Assembly: GCF_000378245.1 (NCBI RefSeq)
Contig: NZ_KB899494.1
Span: forward strand, 186,001-250,000
DNA: 64,000 nt
Origin: Aromatoleum toluclasticum ATCC 700605
GTDB lineage: Bacteria > Pseudomonadota > Gammaproteobacteria > Burkholderiales > Rhodocyclaceae
Direction of reading: 5' to 3'
How positions within the stretch are numbered: the first letter of the stretch is position 1; each line of letters starts with the position of its first letter. The position numbers were made by a program, and so were the translations under genes. Under the pieces are notes generated by a model. The model ran no database searches. It was not told the origin of the DNA and was given only the letters and a program-made list of their open reading frames with translations. Positions 9,105 to 19,345 of the stretch are shown one piece after another.

Positions 9105-10691
9105 TCAGGCGAACAGCACCGCTTCGTCGATGAAGTTGTGGCCGTCCTCCATGCTGGTGAGCGAGCCCTTCACGACCGCGATCTGCACCGCGGCCCCGGC
9201 CCCGCTGCCGTCCGCATCGTAATACAGCTTGCCGCCCTGCGTGTCGAGGATCAGGTAATCGTCTGTTTCCAATGCGACCGCCTTCGCGCCGACGACGACG
9301 TTTTCCGCGCTGATGCCGCCCGCGAGCGACGTGAATACGCTGGTGTCGAAGGCGAAGAAATCCTCGGTCGCATTGAAATCGTTGATGACGTCCTTGCCGC
9401 CGACGGCGACGTTGTCGAACACGAAGACGTCGCTGCCGGCTCCGCCCCAGATCTTGTCGGCGCCTTCGCCGCCGTAGATCACGTCGGCACCCGCGCCGGT
9501 GCGCAGCACGTCGTTGCCCGCGCCGCCTTCGACCCAGTTGTTACCGTCCCCGGCCACGACCTTGTCGTTGCCGCTGCCGGCGAAGATGAAATCCGCGCCG
9601 GACCCGGTCGTGATGTTGTCGTTGCCGGCACCGGATTCGACGTCGTTGTTGCCGTCGCCTGCGAGGATGCGGTCGTTGCCCGCGCCGGTGGTGATGGCGT
9701 CGTTGCCGGCACCGGTGGTGACGCGCGCGTTGCCTTCGGTGTCGAGCACGGTGTTGTTGCCGGACTCGTCGACGATCCTGTCGTTGCCGGCGCCGCCGAT
9801 GATGTGGTCGTCGCCGTCGCCGCCGAAGAGCTGGTCGTTGCCCGCGCCGCCGTTGATGTGGTCGTTGCCCGCTTCACCGAAGACCTTGTCGTTGCCGGTC
9901 GAGGATTCGAGGAAGTCGTCACCGGCAGTGCCGTCTATCACGTCGCTGCCGGCGTACAGGCCGGCCATCAGCGTATCGAAGCCGCCGGAGTCGAGTCCGG
10001 CGAGCGTGGCGGCCGCATCCATCTTCAGTCCGCTGAACGTCGTGGTGGGCGCGAAGTCCAGCGGATTGCCGTCGGCATCGGTGGTCATCGTGCCCCACTC
10101 GAAGCCGCTGATCCGGCCGCTCAGCGTGCCGAAGTCGGACGAGAAGGCGTCGCCGCGCAGGCCCACGCTGCCCTTGAGCGTCACGTAGTGCCATTCGAGG
10201 GCCGGCGTGGCGAGGTTGTCGTCGAGCCAGCTGAAGGTCATGGACGTGACCTTGCCGGACATCGTGCCGTCCTCGAGGTTCATGCGCCCGGAGCCGTTCA
10301 GGATCTGGCCGGCCTGGTCACTGCCGACCATCAGGCGTGTCAGGCGCAGGTTCGAGGCGCTGAGATCACCCGCCGAATCGAGGCCGACGCGACCTCCGCC
10401 CTGCAGCGCGAAATAGTCGCCATCCGCAGCTTCGAGCCGCATGCCGTTCATCGTGAACGAGCTGGTGCCGATGGAGGTGATGCCGATCTGCAGCTGCGTG
10501 CCGTCACCCCATCCCATCTGCATGGTTCCGACGCCCGGCGGCGACATGGACGTCGGATTCGCGATCAGCATGGTGTCCGTCGCGTGGTCGATCGAAGTCA
10601 TCGTCGACAGCATTTCCGCCGAGTATGCGGAAAAGGTGAAGCCGGGATCGAGCACCGGTGCGGTGCTGTGTACATCAACGAATTTCGTCAT
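9105..10691 (-). CDS. RTX calcium-binding secreted protein
   Basis: A 528-residue probable type I secretion substrate. It has no N-terminal signal peptide. The first 240 residues are a beta-rich region I do not recognise. From about residue 245 to 425 run at least 15 GGxGxDxxx-like nonapeptides (AGNDHINGG, AGNDQLFGG, GDDHIIGG, GADVIYGG), which fold into a Ca-loaded beta-roll outside the cell. The end has the GSDVFVFDN and DVINDFNATEDFFAFD segment typical of the C-terminal secretion region of Serralysin-like M10 and related RTX proteins. No protease or lipase motif was found, so it may be adhesive or structural. ATG 10691 follows AAGGGGAAGGAAA. Its exporter genes lie immediately downstream. 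Confidence 0.85.
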   Translation of the reverse strand: MTKFVDVHSTAPVLDPGFTFSAYSAEMLSTMTSIDHATDTMLIANPTSMSPPGVGTMQMGWGDGTQLQIGITSIGTSSFTMNGMRLEAADGDYFALQGGGRVGLDSAGDLSASNLRLTRLMVGSDQAGQILNGSGRMNLEDGTMSGKVTSMTFSWLDDNLATPALEWHYVTLKGSVGLRGDAFSSDFGTLSGRISGFEWGTMTTDADGNPLDFAPTTTFSGLKMDAAATLAGLDSGGFDTLMAGLYAGSDVIDGTAGDDFLESSTGNDKVFGEAGNDHINGGAGNDQLFGGDGDDHIIGGAGNDRIVDESGNNTVLDTEGNARVTTGAGNDAITTGAGNDRILAGDGNNDVESGAGNDNITTGSGADFIFAGSGNDKVVAGDGNNWVEGGAGNDVLRTGAGADVIYGGEGADKIWGGAGSDVFVFDNVAVGGKDVINDFNATEDFFAFDTSVFTSLAGGISAENVVVGAKAVALETDDYLILDTQGGKLYYDADGSGAGAAVQIAVVKGSLTSMEDGHNFIDEAVLFA

Positions 10692-10828
10692 TTTCCTTCC
10701 CCTTGCGTCTTATTGCCTGAAGCCTTGTGAGCTTTTCAAGTATAGGCTGTGTAAGACAATCCTAATTTCCAAATCGGGTAAGTTTGATCTGACGCAAACT
10801 CGTGGCGATGGCGGGGAAAGTACCCCGC
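10692..10828 (-). promoter_or_regulatory. upstream region of the RTX gene
   Basis: A 137-bp AT-richer gap. On the minus strand it holds TATACT (10739-10744), a good -10 hexamer 48 nt before the ATG, but no convincing -35 at 16-18 bp. It also covers the 3' end of the YjiK-like gene transcript. Confidence 0.35.
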
Positions 10829-11770
10829 TCAGTCGGGGCGGAAGGCGTAGAAAAGATTCGGTTCGCTGACGACGTACAGGTTGCCGCGTTCGTCGAGCGT
10901 GACGCCTTCGGCCTGCGGGATGCTGCCGGCGAGGCCGGCGAATCCGGCGGCGAGGCCCTGATAGCCAACGTAGCGGCCGTCGGCGTCGAGTTCGAGCGCG
11001 AGCCTGGAGGCGTCGCTGAGCAGGATCAGGTGGCCGGTGCGCGGGTCGAACTCGACCGAGGAGAAATCGCGCGCGACGAACTTGTTGCGGATCCAGTCCT
11101 CGCGGTCGATCACTTCGATGTCGAGGCGGCCGGCGAGGCTCGCGCGCAGGCCGCGGATCTCGTAGAGCTTGCGTGGCGAGTGTTCCTTGACGACGAACAG
11201 GCGGTCGCGGGCTTCGTCGTAGGCGAGCCCTTCGAGGCCGGCGTTGTCGCCGCCCCCCAGCGCGAGCGTGAGCGCTGGCAGGCCGTCGCGCGACAGCGCC
11301 GCGTCGGCGCCCGCGGGCATCGGTACGACGACGAGGGTCTGGCGGCGTTCTTCGGCGAGCAGCAGCTGGCCGTTGCCCAGCACGGCGATGCCTTCGACGT
11401 CGTGGAAGCCGACCAGGGGGTGGCGCGCCAGCACGTCGCCGTCGGTGTCGAGCGCCAGCAGTTGCGGGGGTTCGTTGACGACGGCCCACAGGTGGCCGCG
11501 CTGTGCGTCCCACGCGAGGCCCGAGAGGTTGCGCGTGACGCCGGCGACGGGGTAGGCCTCGACGCTCACGCGGTAGTCGGGCAGGGCGCTGATGGTGCCT
11601 TCCGCGCGGGCGGGCCTCAGGGCGGAGATCGTCGCCGCAAAGGCGCGGTCCAGCAGTCCGCCGTCGGCCTGTTGCAGTGCCAGGGCGAGGCCCAGCATCA
11701 CCGTCGCGGCAAGGCCGCCGCGCCAGCGGGCCGGGCGGGGAAGCACGAGTGTTCTGGAGTGCGGCGTCAT
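10829..11770 (-). CDS. SdiA-regulated/YjiK-like beta-propeller protein
   Basis: A 313-residue protein of the SdiA-regulated (YjiK) family. It has an N-terminal hydrophobic anchor or signal (about 18-35) followed by a six-bladed propeller-like repeat pattern with the family's characteristic phrases NLSGLAWDAQRGHLWAV, HDVEGIAVLGNGQLLLAEE, NAGLEGLAYDEARDRLFVVKE, FSSVEFDPRTGHLILLSD and PQAEGVTLDERGNLYVVSEPNLFY. It is expected to face the periplasm. Members resemble phytase-like or esterase-like propellers but no activity is established. It diverges from recC and lies upstream of the RTX gene on the same strand with 137 nt between. Confidence 0.8.
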   Translation of the reverse strand: MTPHSRTLVLPRPARWRGGLAATVMLGLALALQQADGGLLDRAFAATISALRPARAEGTISALPDYRVSVEAYPVAGVTRNLSGLAWDAQRGHLWAVVNEPPQLLALDTDGDVLARHPLVGFHDVEGIAVLGNGQLLLAEERRQTLVVVPMPAGADAALSRDGLPALTLALGGGDNAGLEGLAYDEARDRLFVVKEHSPRKLYEIRGLRASLAGRLDIEVIDREDWIRNKFVARDFSSVEFDPRTGHLILLSDASRLALELDADGRYVGYQGLAAGFAGLAGSIPQAEGVTLDERGNLYVVSEPNLFYAFRPD

Positions 11771-11972
11771 CGTTCGGCCTGTTTATCGTTGCGCGTGTAC
11801 GACTGACTATCGCAGGGCAATGTTTCAGGCGCTTGTCGACGAGCGCGGGCTGCATGCTACTGTTACCGGTTGCACGCGGCCCCGGCAAAGGGATGCGACG
11901 CGTTCTGTCGTACGCGGGCGCTACAGTGCGAGACGAATGGATTCGGTGCGGCAAGGGGAGACCGGGACAGGC

Positions 11973-14900
11973 ATGGAGCGTGAGGACGAGGTGGCTGGCG
12001 AGCTGACGGGCGGGCTGATGGTGATCCACGGCAATCACCCGGAGGCGCTGCGCGACGTGCTGGTCGCGTGGATGAAGCGTCATCCGCTGGCGCCGCTGGA
12101 GAACGAGCTGATCCTCGTGCAGAGCAACGGCATCGCGCAGTGGCTGAAGATGGCGCTGGCGGCCGACGAGGCGGCCGGGGGCTGCGGTATCGCCGCGGCG
12201 CTGGACGCCTTCCTGCCCTCGCGCTTCGTGTGGCAGGCGTATCGTGCGGTGCTGGGCGGCGAGGCGGTGCCGGAAGTGTCGCCCTTCGACAAACCTCTTC
12301 TCGTGTGGCGGCTGATGCGGCTGTTGCCCGCATTGCTCGCGCGCGACGAGTTCGCGCCGCTCGCGCGCTTCCTGTCGGACGACGAGGACTTGCGCAAGCG
12401 CCACCAGCTCGCCGAGCGCCTCGCCGACCTCTTCGACCAGTACCAGATGTACCGTGCCGACTGGCTCGAGGCCTGGGCTGCGGGCGAGGACGTGCTGCTC
12501 ACGGCGCGCGGCGGGCGCGAGCCCTTGCCGGCGGCACAAGCCTGGCAGCCGGCGCTGTGGCGCGCACTGCTGGAGGACGTCGGCCCGGCACTCGCGGGCA
12601 GCGGCCGCGCCGCCGTGCATACGCGCTTCCTCGATGCTGTCGCGGGGATGCGCGACGCGCCCCGGCCGCCCGCGCTGCCGCGGCGCGTGATGGTGTTCGG
12701 CATCTCCTCGCTGCCGGCGCAGACGCTGGAGGTGCTCGCGGCGATCGCGCAGTGGAGCCAGGTGCTGCTGTGCGTGCATAACCCGTGCGAGCATTACTGG
12801 GCCGACATCGTCGCGGACAAGGATCTGCTGCGCGCGAGCGGCTCGCGCCACGCGCGCCGCGCCGGCATGCCGGCCATGCTGGGGGAGGAGGAACTGCACC
12901 TGCACGCCCATCCGCTGCTCGCGGCCTGGGGCAAGCAGGGGCGGGACTTCATCGGCCTGCTCGACGAGCACGACGCGGGCGAGGCGCGCGAGCGCTATGC
13001 GCGCCGTTTCGCCGAGGTCGGCACGCGTATCGACCTGTTCGCGCCGCATGGCGAGGGCTCGCTGCTGCACCAGCTGCAGGACGACATCCGCGACCTGCGT
13101 CCGCTCGCCGAGACGCGCACGCGCTGGCCGGCGGTCGATCCGGCGACGGACACGTCGATCCGCTTCCACGTCGCGCACGGCCCGCAGCGCGAGGTCGAGA
13201 TCCTGCATGACCAGCTGCTGGCGGCCTTCAACGCCGACGCGAGCCTGCGTCCGCGCGACGTGATCGTGATGGTGCCGGATATCGACGCCTACGCGCCGCA
13301 CATCCAGGCGGTGTTCGGCCTGCTCGACGCCGAGGATCCGCGCTCCATCCCCTTCACGGTCGCCGACCAGGGCCTGCGCCACCACGATCCGCTGCTGGGC
13401 GCGGTCGAGAAGCTGCTGGGCCTGCCGCAGTCGCGCGTGGCCGTCTCCGACGTGCTCGATCTCCTCGAAGTGCCCGCGCTGCGCGCGCGCTTCGGCATCG
13501 CGGAGGACGAGCTGCCGCTGCTGCACCGCTGGGTGCGCGGCGCGAACATCCGCTGGGGCCTGCACGCGGAGCAGCGCGCGAGCCTGGGCCTGCCCGACGG
13601 GGCGGAGCAGAACTCGTGGCTGTTCGGCCTGCGCCGCATGCTGCTGGGCTATGCGGTGGGCAGCGCGGGGGATGGCGCGGGGAACGCCAATGAGGCCTGG
13701 CAGGGCATCGAGCCCTACGACGAGATCGGCGGCCTCGATGCGGGCCTGGTCGGGCCGCTCGCGACGCTGCTGGAGCGTCTCGACGCCGCGTGGCGAGGGC
13801 TGCGCGAGGCGGCGACGGTCGAGGACTGGTGCCGGCGCCTGCGCGGCCTGCTCGCGGACTTCTTCGACCCCGCCGACGCCAGCGGCGCCTACACGCTGCA
13901 GCGGCTCGAATCCGCGCTGCAGGCTTGGCAGGAAGCCTGCGCCGCCGCGGGGCTCGCCGAGGCGCTGCCGCTGTCGGTGGTGCGCGAACACTGGCTCGCG
14001 CAGATCGATGATTCGGGCCTGTCGCAGCGTTTCTTCGCCGGCGCGGTGACTTTCGCGACGCTGATGCCGATGCGCGCGATCCCCTTCCGCCACGTGTGCC
14101 TGCTGGGGATGAACGACGGCGAGTACCCGCGCACGCGCGTGCCGATGGACTTCGACCTGATGGGGCGCGATTACCGCCCCGGCGACCGTTCGCGCCGCGA
14201 GGACGACCGCTACCTGTTCCTCGAAGCGCTGCTCTCCGCGCGCGAGCGCCTGCACCTGAGCTGGGTCGGGCGCAGCATCCACGACAACACCGCGCGCCCG
14301 CCTTCGGTGCTGGTCGGGCAGCTGCGCGACCACCTCGCGGCGGGCTGGCGGCTCGCGGGGCGGGATGGCGAGGGGGCAGGCGAGGGGCTCCTCGCCGCGA
14401 TCACCGTCGAGCACCGCCTGCAGCCCTTCAGCCCGGATTACTTCCCGGCCGATGGTGCCGCCTCGCCGCTGTTCACCTATGCGCGCGAGTGGCACGATGG
14501 GCACGATGGGCACGACGGCGTTGCGGGTGATGCCACCGCGCCCGTGCCGCTTCCGCCGCTCGAAGAGCCCGAGCCGCTGACGCTGCGCGAGCTTGCCGAT
14601 TTTCTCAAGGAGCCCGCGAAGGTCTTCCTGCGCCGGCGCCTGGGCGTGTATTTCGAGCTCCCCGACCCGGCGAGCGAGGACCACGAGCCCTTCGCGCTCG
14701 ACGCGCTGCAGAACTGGCAGCTGCAGGACGAGCTGATCGCCGCCCAGCTCGACGCGCTGGGCCGTGGCGATGCGCGCGAGGCGGCGCTGGAAAGCGCGCT
14801 CGCGCGCATCGAACGCCGCGGCGAGCTCGCACCCGGGCGCTTTGCGGCGCTGGCGCAGGTGCAGCTCGCCGAGCCGATGGCAAGCCTCTTCGAGCGCTAC

Positions 14901-15548
14901 GCGCAGGCGCTCGCGGACTGGCCCGAGGTGGTCGAGCCGGACGAGGAACTCGCCTTCGCACACGAGGCCGGCGGTGCGCAGCTCGTCGTCGCCGATCGCC
15001 TCGGCGGCCTGCGCCGCAATACGGAAGGCGCGCGCGGGCGGCTCGTGCTGGAAAGCGGCAGCGTCATCAAGGACGGCAAGTACCGCCGCGACAAGCTCCT
15101 CGGCCACTGGGTCGCGCATGTGGCCGGCCATCTCGGCGGCGTGCCGCTGACGAGCCGCATCGTCAGCAAGGCGGGCGATGCGCCGATCAACCCGCTCGCA
15201 CCCGAAGCGGCGCAGGAATACGTCTGCCGCCTGCTGGAAGCCTGGCACGAGGGGCTCACGCGCCCGCTGCCGCTCGCGGCGCAGACGGCCTTCGCGTGGA
15301 TCGGCAAAGGGGGGCGCCCGGACACGCCCAAGGACAGCGACGCCGGGCGCGAGGCGCGCATCGCCTTCGACGGCGACGGCTTCATGCGCCAGGGCGAGCG
15401 CGCCTACAGCGTCTATCTCGCGCGCACGTGGCCGGATTTCGACGCGCTGTGGGCCGGCGGCGAGTTCGCGCGGCTTGCGGACATGCTGCTGCGCCCGCTG
15501 TACGACGCGGTCGGCGCGTCCAGGGGCAGCAAGGGACACGAGGCATGA
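11973..15548 (+). CDS. recC: exodeoxyribonuclease V gamma subunit RecC
   Basis: A 1191-residue RecC, the scaffold and Chi-reading subunit of the RecBCD helicase-nuclease that processes double-strand ends for RecA. Recognisable parts are the start MVIHGNHPEALRD...ENELILVQSNGIAQWLKMALA, LPSRFVWQAYRAVLG, VMVFGISSLPAQTLEVL, the long dead-helicase core, PFRHVCLLGMNDGEYPR, RREDDRYLFLEALLSARERLHLSWVG and the inactive nuclease-like C-terminus. I start at ATG 11973; ATG 12018 sits exactly at the conserved beginning and is a good alternative, since no strong ribosome-binding site decides it. The stop overlaps the recB start (ATGA, 15545-15548). Confidence 0.93.
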   Translation: MEREDEVAGELTGGLMVIHGNHPEALRDVLVAWMKRHPLAPLENELILVQSNGIAQWLKMALAADEAAGGCGIAAALDAFLPSRFVWQAYRAVLGGEAVPEVSPFDKPLLVWRLMRLLPALLARDEFAPLARFLSDDEDLRKRHQLAERLADLFDQYQMYRADWLEAWAAGEDVLLTARGGREPLPAAQAWQPALWRALLEDVGPALAGSGRAAVHTRFLDAVAGMRDAPRPPALPRRVMVFGISSLPAQTLEVLAAIAQWSQVLLCVHNPCEHYWADIVADKDLLRASGSRHARRAGMPAMLGEEELHLHAHPLLAAWGKQGRDFIGLLDEHDAGEARERYARRFAEVGTRIDLFAPHGEGSLLHQLQDDIRDLRPLAETRTRWPAVDPATDTSIRFHVAHGPQREVEILHDQLLAAFNADASLRPRDVIVMVPDIDAYAPHIQAVFGLLDAEDPRSIPFTVADQGLRHHDPLLGAVEKLLGLPQSRVAVSDVLDLLEVPALRARFGIAEDELPLLHRWVRGANIRWGLHAEQRASLGLPDGAEQNSWLFGLRRMLLGYAVGSAGDGAGNANEAWQGIEPYDEIGGLDAGLVGPLATLLERLDAAWRGLREAATVEDWCRRLRGLLADFFDPADASGAYTLQRLESALQAWQEACAAAGLAEALPLSVVREHWLAQIDDSGLSQRFFAGAVTFATLMPMRAIPFRHVCLLGMNDGEYPRTRVPMDFDLMGRDYRPGDRSRREDDRYLFLEALLSARERLHLSWVGRSIHDNTARPPSVLVGQLRDHLAAGWRLAGRDGEGAGEGLLAAITVEHRLQPFSPDYFPADGAASPLFTYAREWHDGHDGHDGVAGDATAPVPLPPLEEPEPLTLRELADFLKEPAKVFLRRRLGVYFELPDPASEDHEPFALDALQNWQLQDELIAAQLDALGRGDAREAALESALARIERRGELAPGRFAALAQVQLAEPMASLFERYAQALADWPEVVEPDEELAFAHEAGGAQLVVADRLGGLRRNTEGARGRLVLESGSVIKDGKYRRDKLLGHWVAHVAGHLGGVPLTSRIVSKAGDAPINPLAPEAAQEYVCRLLEAWHEGLTRPLPLAAQTAFAWIGKGGRPDTPKDSDAGREARIAFDGDGFMRQGERAYSVYLARTWPDFDALWAGGEFARLADMLLRPLYDAVGASRGSKGHEA

Positions 15549-18500
15549 ATCCGCAGACAATGACCGCCCCGCAGACACTCGACCCGCTCGCCTTCCCGCT
15601 GCACGGCAGCCGCCTCATCGAGGCGAGCGCCGGCACGGGCAAGACCTTCACGATCGCCGCGCTGTACGTGCGCCTCGTGCTCGGCCACGGCGGCGAGGCC
15701 GCCTTCGCGCGCGCGCTGACGCCGCCCGAGATCCTCGTCGTGACCTTCACCGACGCCGCGACCAAGGAGCTGCGCGACCGCATCCGCGCGCGGCTGGCCG
15801 AGGCGGCGGGGTATTTCCGCGCCGATCCGTTCGGTGTCGGGCAGCAGGAGCCGGGCAAGGATCTCCTGCACGACCTGCGCGCCGACTATCCGCCGGAAAG
15901 CTGGCCCGGCTGCGCGCGCAAGCTGCAGCTCGCCGCGGAATGGATGGACGAGGCCGCGGTGTCGACCATCCACGGCTGGTGCAAGCGCATGCTCAACGAG
16001 CACGCCTTCGACAGCGACAGCCTGTTCACGCAGCAGCTCGAAACCGACCAGCGCGAACTGCTCGCCGAGGTCGTGCGCGATTTCTGGCGCAGTTTCTTCG
16101 TGCCGCTGGACGAGCGCGCGGTCGCGGAGATTGCCGGCTGGTGGGCGACGCCGGACGCGCTGCAGGGCGAGCTGGGCAAGCTCGTCGAGCACGCCGCGGA
16201 ACTGGACGATGCGCCGCAGCCGGCCGACGCGATGGCCGCCGCGCGCGAGGAGAAGGCGCAGGCGCTCGCGGCGCTCAAGGCGCCGTGGCCCGGATGGGCG
16301 GACGAGCTGGAAACCCTGCTGGACGCAGCGGTCGCCGCGAAGCAGGTCAACGGCCGCAAGATCCAGAAGCGCTTTTACCAGCCCTGGCTCGACGCCCTGC
16401 GCGCCTGGGCGTCGGATGACGCTGCAGTGGCACCGGGGCTCAACAGCGGGTGGGACCGCCTCACGCCCGAAGGAATCGCCGACGGATGGAAGGAAGGCGT
16501 CGCGCCGCCCGCGCACCCCGCCTTCGATGCGATCCCCCGCCTGCAGGCCGCGCTCGCCGAGCTGCCCGATGCGCGCGCCGAGCTGCTGTGCTTCGCCGCG
16601 CGCTGGGTCGCCCGGCGCTTCGCCGCCGAGCAGCAGCGTCGAGCGCAGATGGGCTTCAACGATCTGCTCACGCGCCTCGCAGCGGCGCTGCGCCAGCCCA
16701 ACGGCGAACGCCTCGCCGAACTGATCCGCCGGCAGTTCCCGGTCGCGCTGATCGACGAGTTCCAGGACACCGACCCGGTCCAGTACGACATCTTCGACCG
16801 CGTCTATCGCATCGCCGACAACGCGCCCGACGCCGGCGTGGTGCTGATCGGCGACCCCAAGCAGGCGATCTACGCCTTCCGCGGCGCGGACATCTTCACC
16901 TACCTGCGCGCGCGCCGCGACGCCGGCGGACGCCTGTTCACGCTGGGCACCAACTACCGCTCGACCGACGCGATGGTCGCGGCGGTGAACCGCTGCTTCG
17001 CCCAGGCCGAAGCGCGCGAGGACGGTGAGGGCGCCTTCCTGTTCCGCGCGCAGGACGACAACCCCGTGCCCTTCCACGCCGTCGCGGCGAGGGGACGGCG
17101 CGAGCGCCTCGTCGCGGACGGGGCGCCGGTCACTGCGCTGACGTGCTGGGCGCTCGCGCCGCGTGAGGCGGGCAAGGCGGTTGGCGTCACGGACTACCGC
17201 GCGCGCATGGCCGCGAGCTGTGCCGCGGAGATCGTGAGCCTGTTGAACCTGGGCCAGCAGGGGCGGGCGGGTTTTGCGCGCGAGGGTGACGCAAGTGCGG
17301 GCGAAGCCTTCGCCGCGCTGCGCCCGGCCGACATCGCGATCCTCGTGAACAGCCGCAAGGAAGCCGACGCGGTGCGTGCCGAGCTCGCCGCGGGCGGGGT
17401 GCGCAGCGTCTATCTCTCCGACCAGGAATCGGTGTTCGCCAGCCCGCAGGCGGAAGAGCTGCAGCGCTGGCTCGCCGCCTGCGCCGAACCGGACGACGCC
17501 GGCCTGCTGCGGGCCGCGCTCGCGACCCCCAGTCTGGGTCTGGACTGGAGCGCGCTCGATCGCCTGCGCCGCGACGAACTCGCGTGGGAAGGCCGCGTGC
17601 TGCAGTTCCGCGCCTACCGCCAGCTGTGGCGCCGCCAGGGCGTGCTGCCGATGCTGCGCCGCCTGCTGGGCGACTTTGGCGTGCCGCGGCGGCTCCTCGG
17701 CGGGGCAGGGGACGCGCCGGTCGATGGCGAGCGTGCGCTCACCGACCTGCTGCATCTCGCGGAACTGCTGCAGCACGCCAGCGTCGCGCTCGACGGCGAA
17801 CATGCGCTGATCCGTCACCTCGCCGAGCAGCGCGCCGACGCCGGGAACGGCGATGACGCGAGGAAACTGCGCCTGGAGAGCGACGCCGACCTCGTGCAGG
17901 TCGTCACCGTGCACAAATCCAAGGGCCTCGAATATCCGCTGGTGTTCCTGCCCTTCGCGTGCACCTACTTCGAAACCACGGCGAAGAGCCTGCCGCTCAA
18001 GCTGCACGACGCCGAGGGCGGGCTCCGGCTCGTGCTGGAACCGGAAGGCGACGACGTCCCGCATGCCGACCGCGAGCGCCTCGGCGAGGATTTGCGCAAG
18101 CTCTACGTCGCGCTGACGCGCGCGCGCCACGCGACCTGGATAGGCGTCGCGCCGGTGGACAAGCTCGAACTCAGCGCGCTGGGCTATCTTCTCGCCGGTG
18201 GCGCGCCGATCGCGGTGGCCGCCTTGCCCGAGGCGCTGGACGCCCTGCGCGGCAGCTGCAAGGACATCGCGATCGAGCCCGCCCCGGCGAGCGTGGGCGC
18301 GCGCTTCGTGCCGCAGGTTGCGCGCAGCGCAGTCGGTGCCGCGCGCGAACCGCGCCGGCCGGTGCGCGAATTCTGGTGGATCGCGAGCTATTCGGCGCTG
18401 CGCACCGCGGAGGCGGATGGCGCGGAAGCCGGCGCGCGCGAGTTTGCCGCAGCCGGGGCAGGTTCCGTCGCCGTGCCCGCCCTTGCTCCGCAACCCACGA

Positions 18501-19345
18501 TTGTTCCACCACTCCCCGCCGCGCAAACGCCCGCCGAGGAGACCTTCGCCGAGATCCTCGACGAAGCCCCCGGCGCCCTGCTTGCCCCCGGCGGTGATCA
18601 GCGCCTGCACCGCTTCGCGCGCGGGGCCGGCCCCGGCACCTTCCTGCACGAGATCCTCGAATGGGCCGCGCGCGAAGGCTTCGGCCGCGTGCTCGCAGCG
18701 CCCGCACGCACCCGCGACATGATCGCGCGCCGCTGCGCCGTGCGCGGCTGGAGCCACTGGACCGAAACGCTCACGCGCTGGCTGCTCGACTTCATCGCGA
18801 CGCCGCTGCCGCTGCCCGGCGGCGCAGCGCCGCGGTTGGCCGAGCTCGCGGGCGCCCGCCCCGAGATGGAGTTCTGGTTCGCGACGCACCGCGCCGACCT
18901 CGTCCGCCTCGACGCCCTCGTGCGCGCGCACACGCTCGCCGCCGCGCCGCGCCCGGAGCTCGCGCCGGGCCAGCTCAACGGCCTGCTCAAGGGCTTCATC
19001 GACCTCGTCTTCGAACACCAGGGGCGCTACTACGTGGCCGACTACAAATCCAACTGGCTGGGGCCGGACGACGCGGCCTACACGCCTGCCGCGATGCGCG
19101 ACGCCGTGCTCGCGAAGCGCTACGAGCTGCAGTACGTGCTCTACCTCTTCGCGCTGCACCGCCTGCTCAAATCGCGCCTGCCCGATTACGACTACGACCG
19201 CCACGTCGGCGGCGCGGTGTACCTCTTCCTGCGCGGCAGCCACGCGCCGACCCGCGGCGTGCATGCCGAGCGTCCGCCGCGCGCGCTGATCGAGGCGCTC
19301 GATGCCGAATTCGGCATGGCGGTGGCCGCCGGGGAGGGCCGGTGA
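15545..19345 (+). CDS. recB: exodeoxyribonuclease V beta subunit RecB
   Basis: A 1266-residue RecB: 3'-5' SF1A helicase plus the only nuclease of the complex. Motif I is EASAGTGKTFTIAAL (about residues 28-42), motif Ia VVTFTDAATKELRDRI, motif II LIDEFQDTDPVQYDIF, motif III IGDPKQAIYAFRGADI, motif IV LGTNYRS and motif V VVTVHKSKGLEYPLVF. The C-terminal nuclease has GLLKGFIDLVFEHQGRYYVADYKSN (about 1146-1170) with the conserved Asp, Asp and Lys. ATG 15545 overlaps the recC stop. The gene order recC-recB-recD without ptr is normal for betaproteobacteria. Confidence 0.95.
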   Translation: MNPQTMTAPQTLDPLAFPLHGSRLIEASAGTGKTFTIAALYVRLVLGHGGEAAFARALTPPEILVVTFTDAATKELRDRIRARLAEAAGYFRADPFGVGQQEPGKDLLHDLRADYPPESWPGCARKLQLAAEWMDEAAVSTIHGWCKRMLNEHAFDSDSLFTQQLETDQRELLAEVVRDFWRSFFVPLDERAVAEIAGWWATPDALQGELGKLVEHAAELDDAPQPADAMAAAREEKAQALAALKAPWPGWADELETLLDAAVAAKQVNGRKIQKRFYQPWLDALRAWASDDAAVAPGLNSGWDRLTPEGIADGWKEGVAPPAHPAFDAIPRLQAALAELPDARAELLCFAARWVARRFAAEQQRRAQMGFNDLLTRLAAALRQPNGERLAELIRRQFPVALIDEFQDTDPVQYDIFDRVYRIADNAPDAGVVLIGDPKQAIYAFRGADIFTYLRARRDAGGRLFTLGTNYRSTDAMVAAVNRCFAQAEAREDGEGAFLFRAQDDNPVPFHAVAARGRRERLVADGAPVTALTCWALAPREAGKAVGVTDYRARMAASCAAEIVSLLNLGQQGRAGFAREGDASAGEAFAALRPADIAILVNSRKEADAVRAELAAGGVRSVYLSDQESVFASPQAEELQRWLAACAEPDDAGLLRAALATPSLGLDWSALDRLRRDELAWEGRVLQFRAYRQLWRRQGVLPMLRRLLGDFGVPRRLLGGAGDAPVDGERALTDLLHLAELLQHASVALDGEHALIRHLAEQRADAGNGDDARKLRLESDADLVQVVTVHKSKGLEYPLVFLPFACTYFETTAKSLPLKLHDAEGGLRLVLEPEGDDVPHADRERLGEDLRKLYVALTRARHATWIGVAPVDKLELSALGYLLAGGAPIAVAALPEALDALRGSCKDIAIEPAPASVGARFVPQVARSAVGAAREPRRPVREFWWIASYSALRTAEADGAEAGAREFAAAGAGSVAVPALAPQPTIVPPLPAAQTPAEETFAEILDEAPGALLAPGGDQRLHRFARGAGPGTFLHEILEWAAREGFGRVLAAPARTRDMIARRCAVRGWSHWTETLTRWLLDFIATPLPLPGGAAPRLAELAGARPEMEFWFATHRADLVRLDALVRAHTLAAAPRPELAPGQLNGLLKGFIDLVFEHQGRYYVADYKSNWLGPDDAAYTPAAMRDAVLAKRYELQYVLYLFALHRLLKSRLPDYDYDRHVGGAVYLFLRGSHAPTRGVHAERPPRALIEALDAEFGMAVAAGEGR

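Noticed and set aside
9400-9960. Tandem DNA repeats that might suggest a CRISPR or satellite
   Set aside because: They encode the RTX nonapeptides in frame; unit sequences diverge as coding repeats do.
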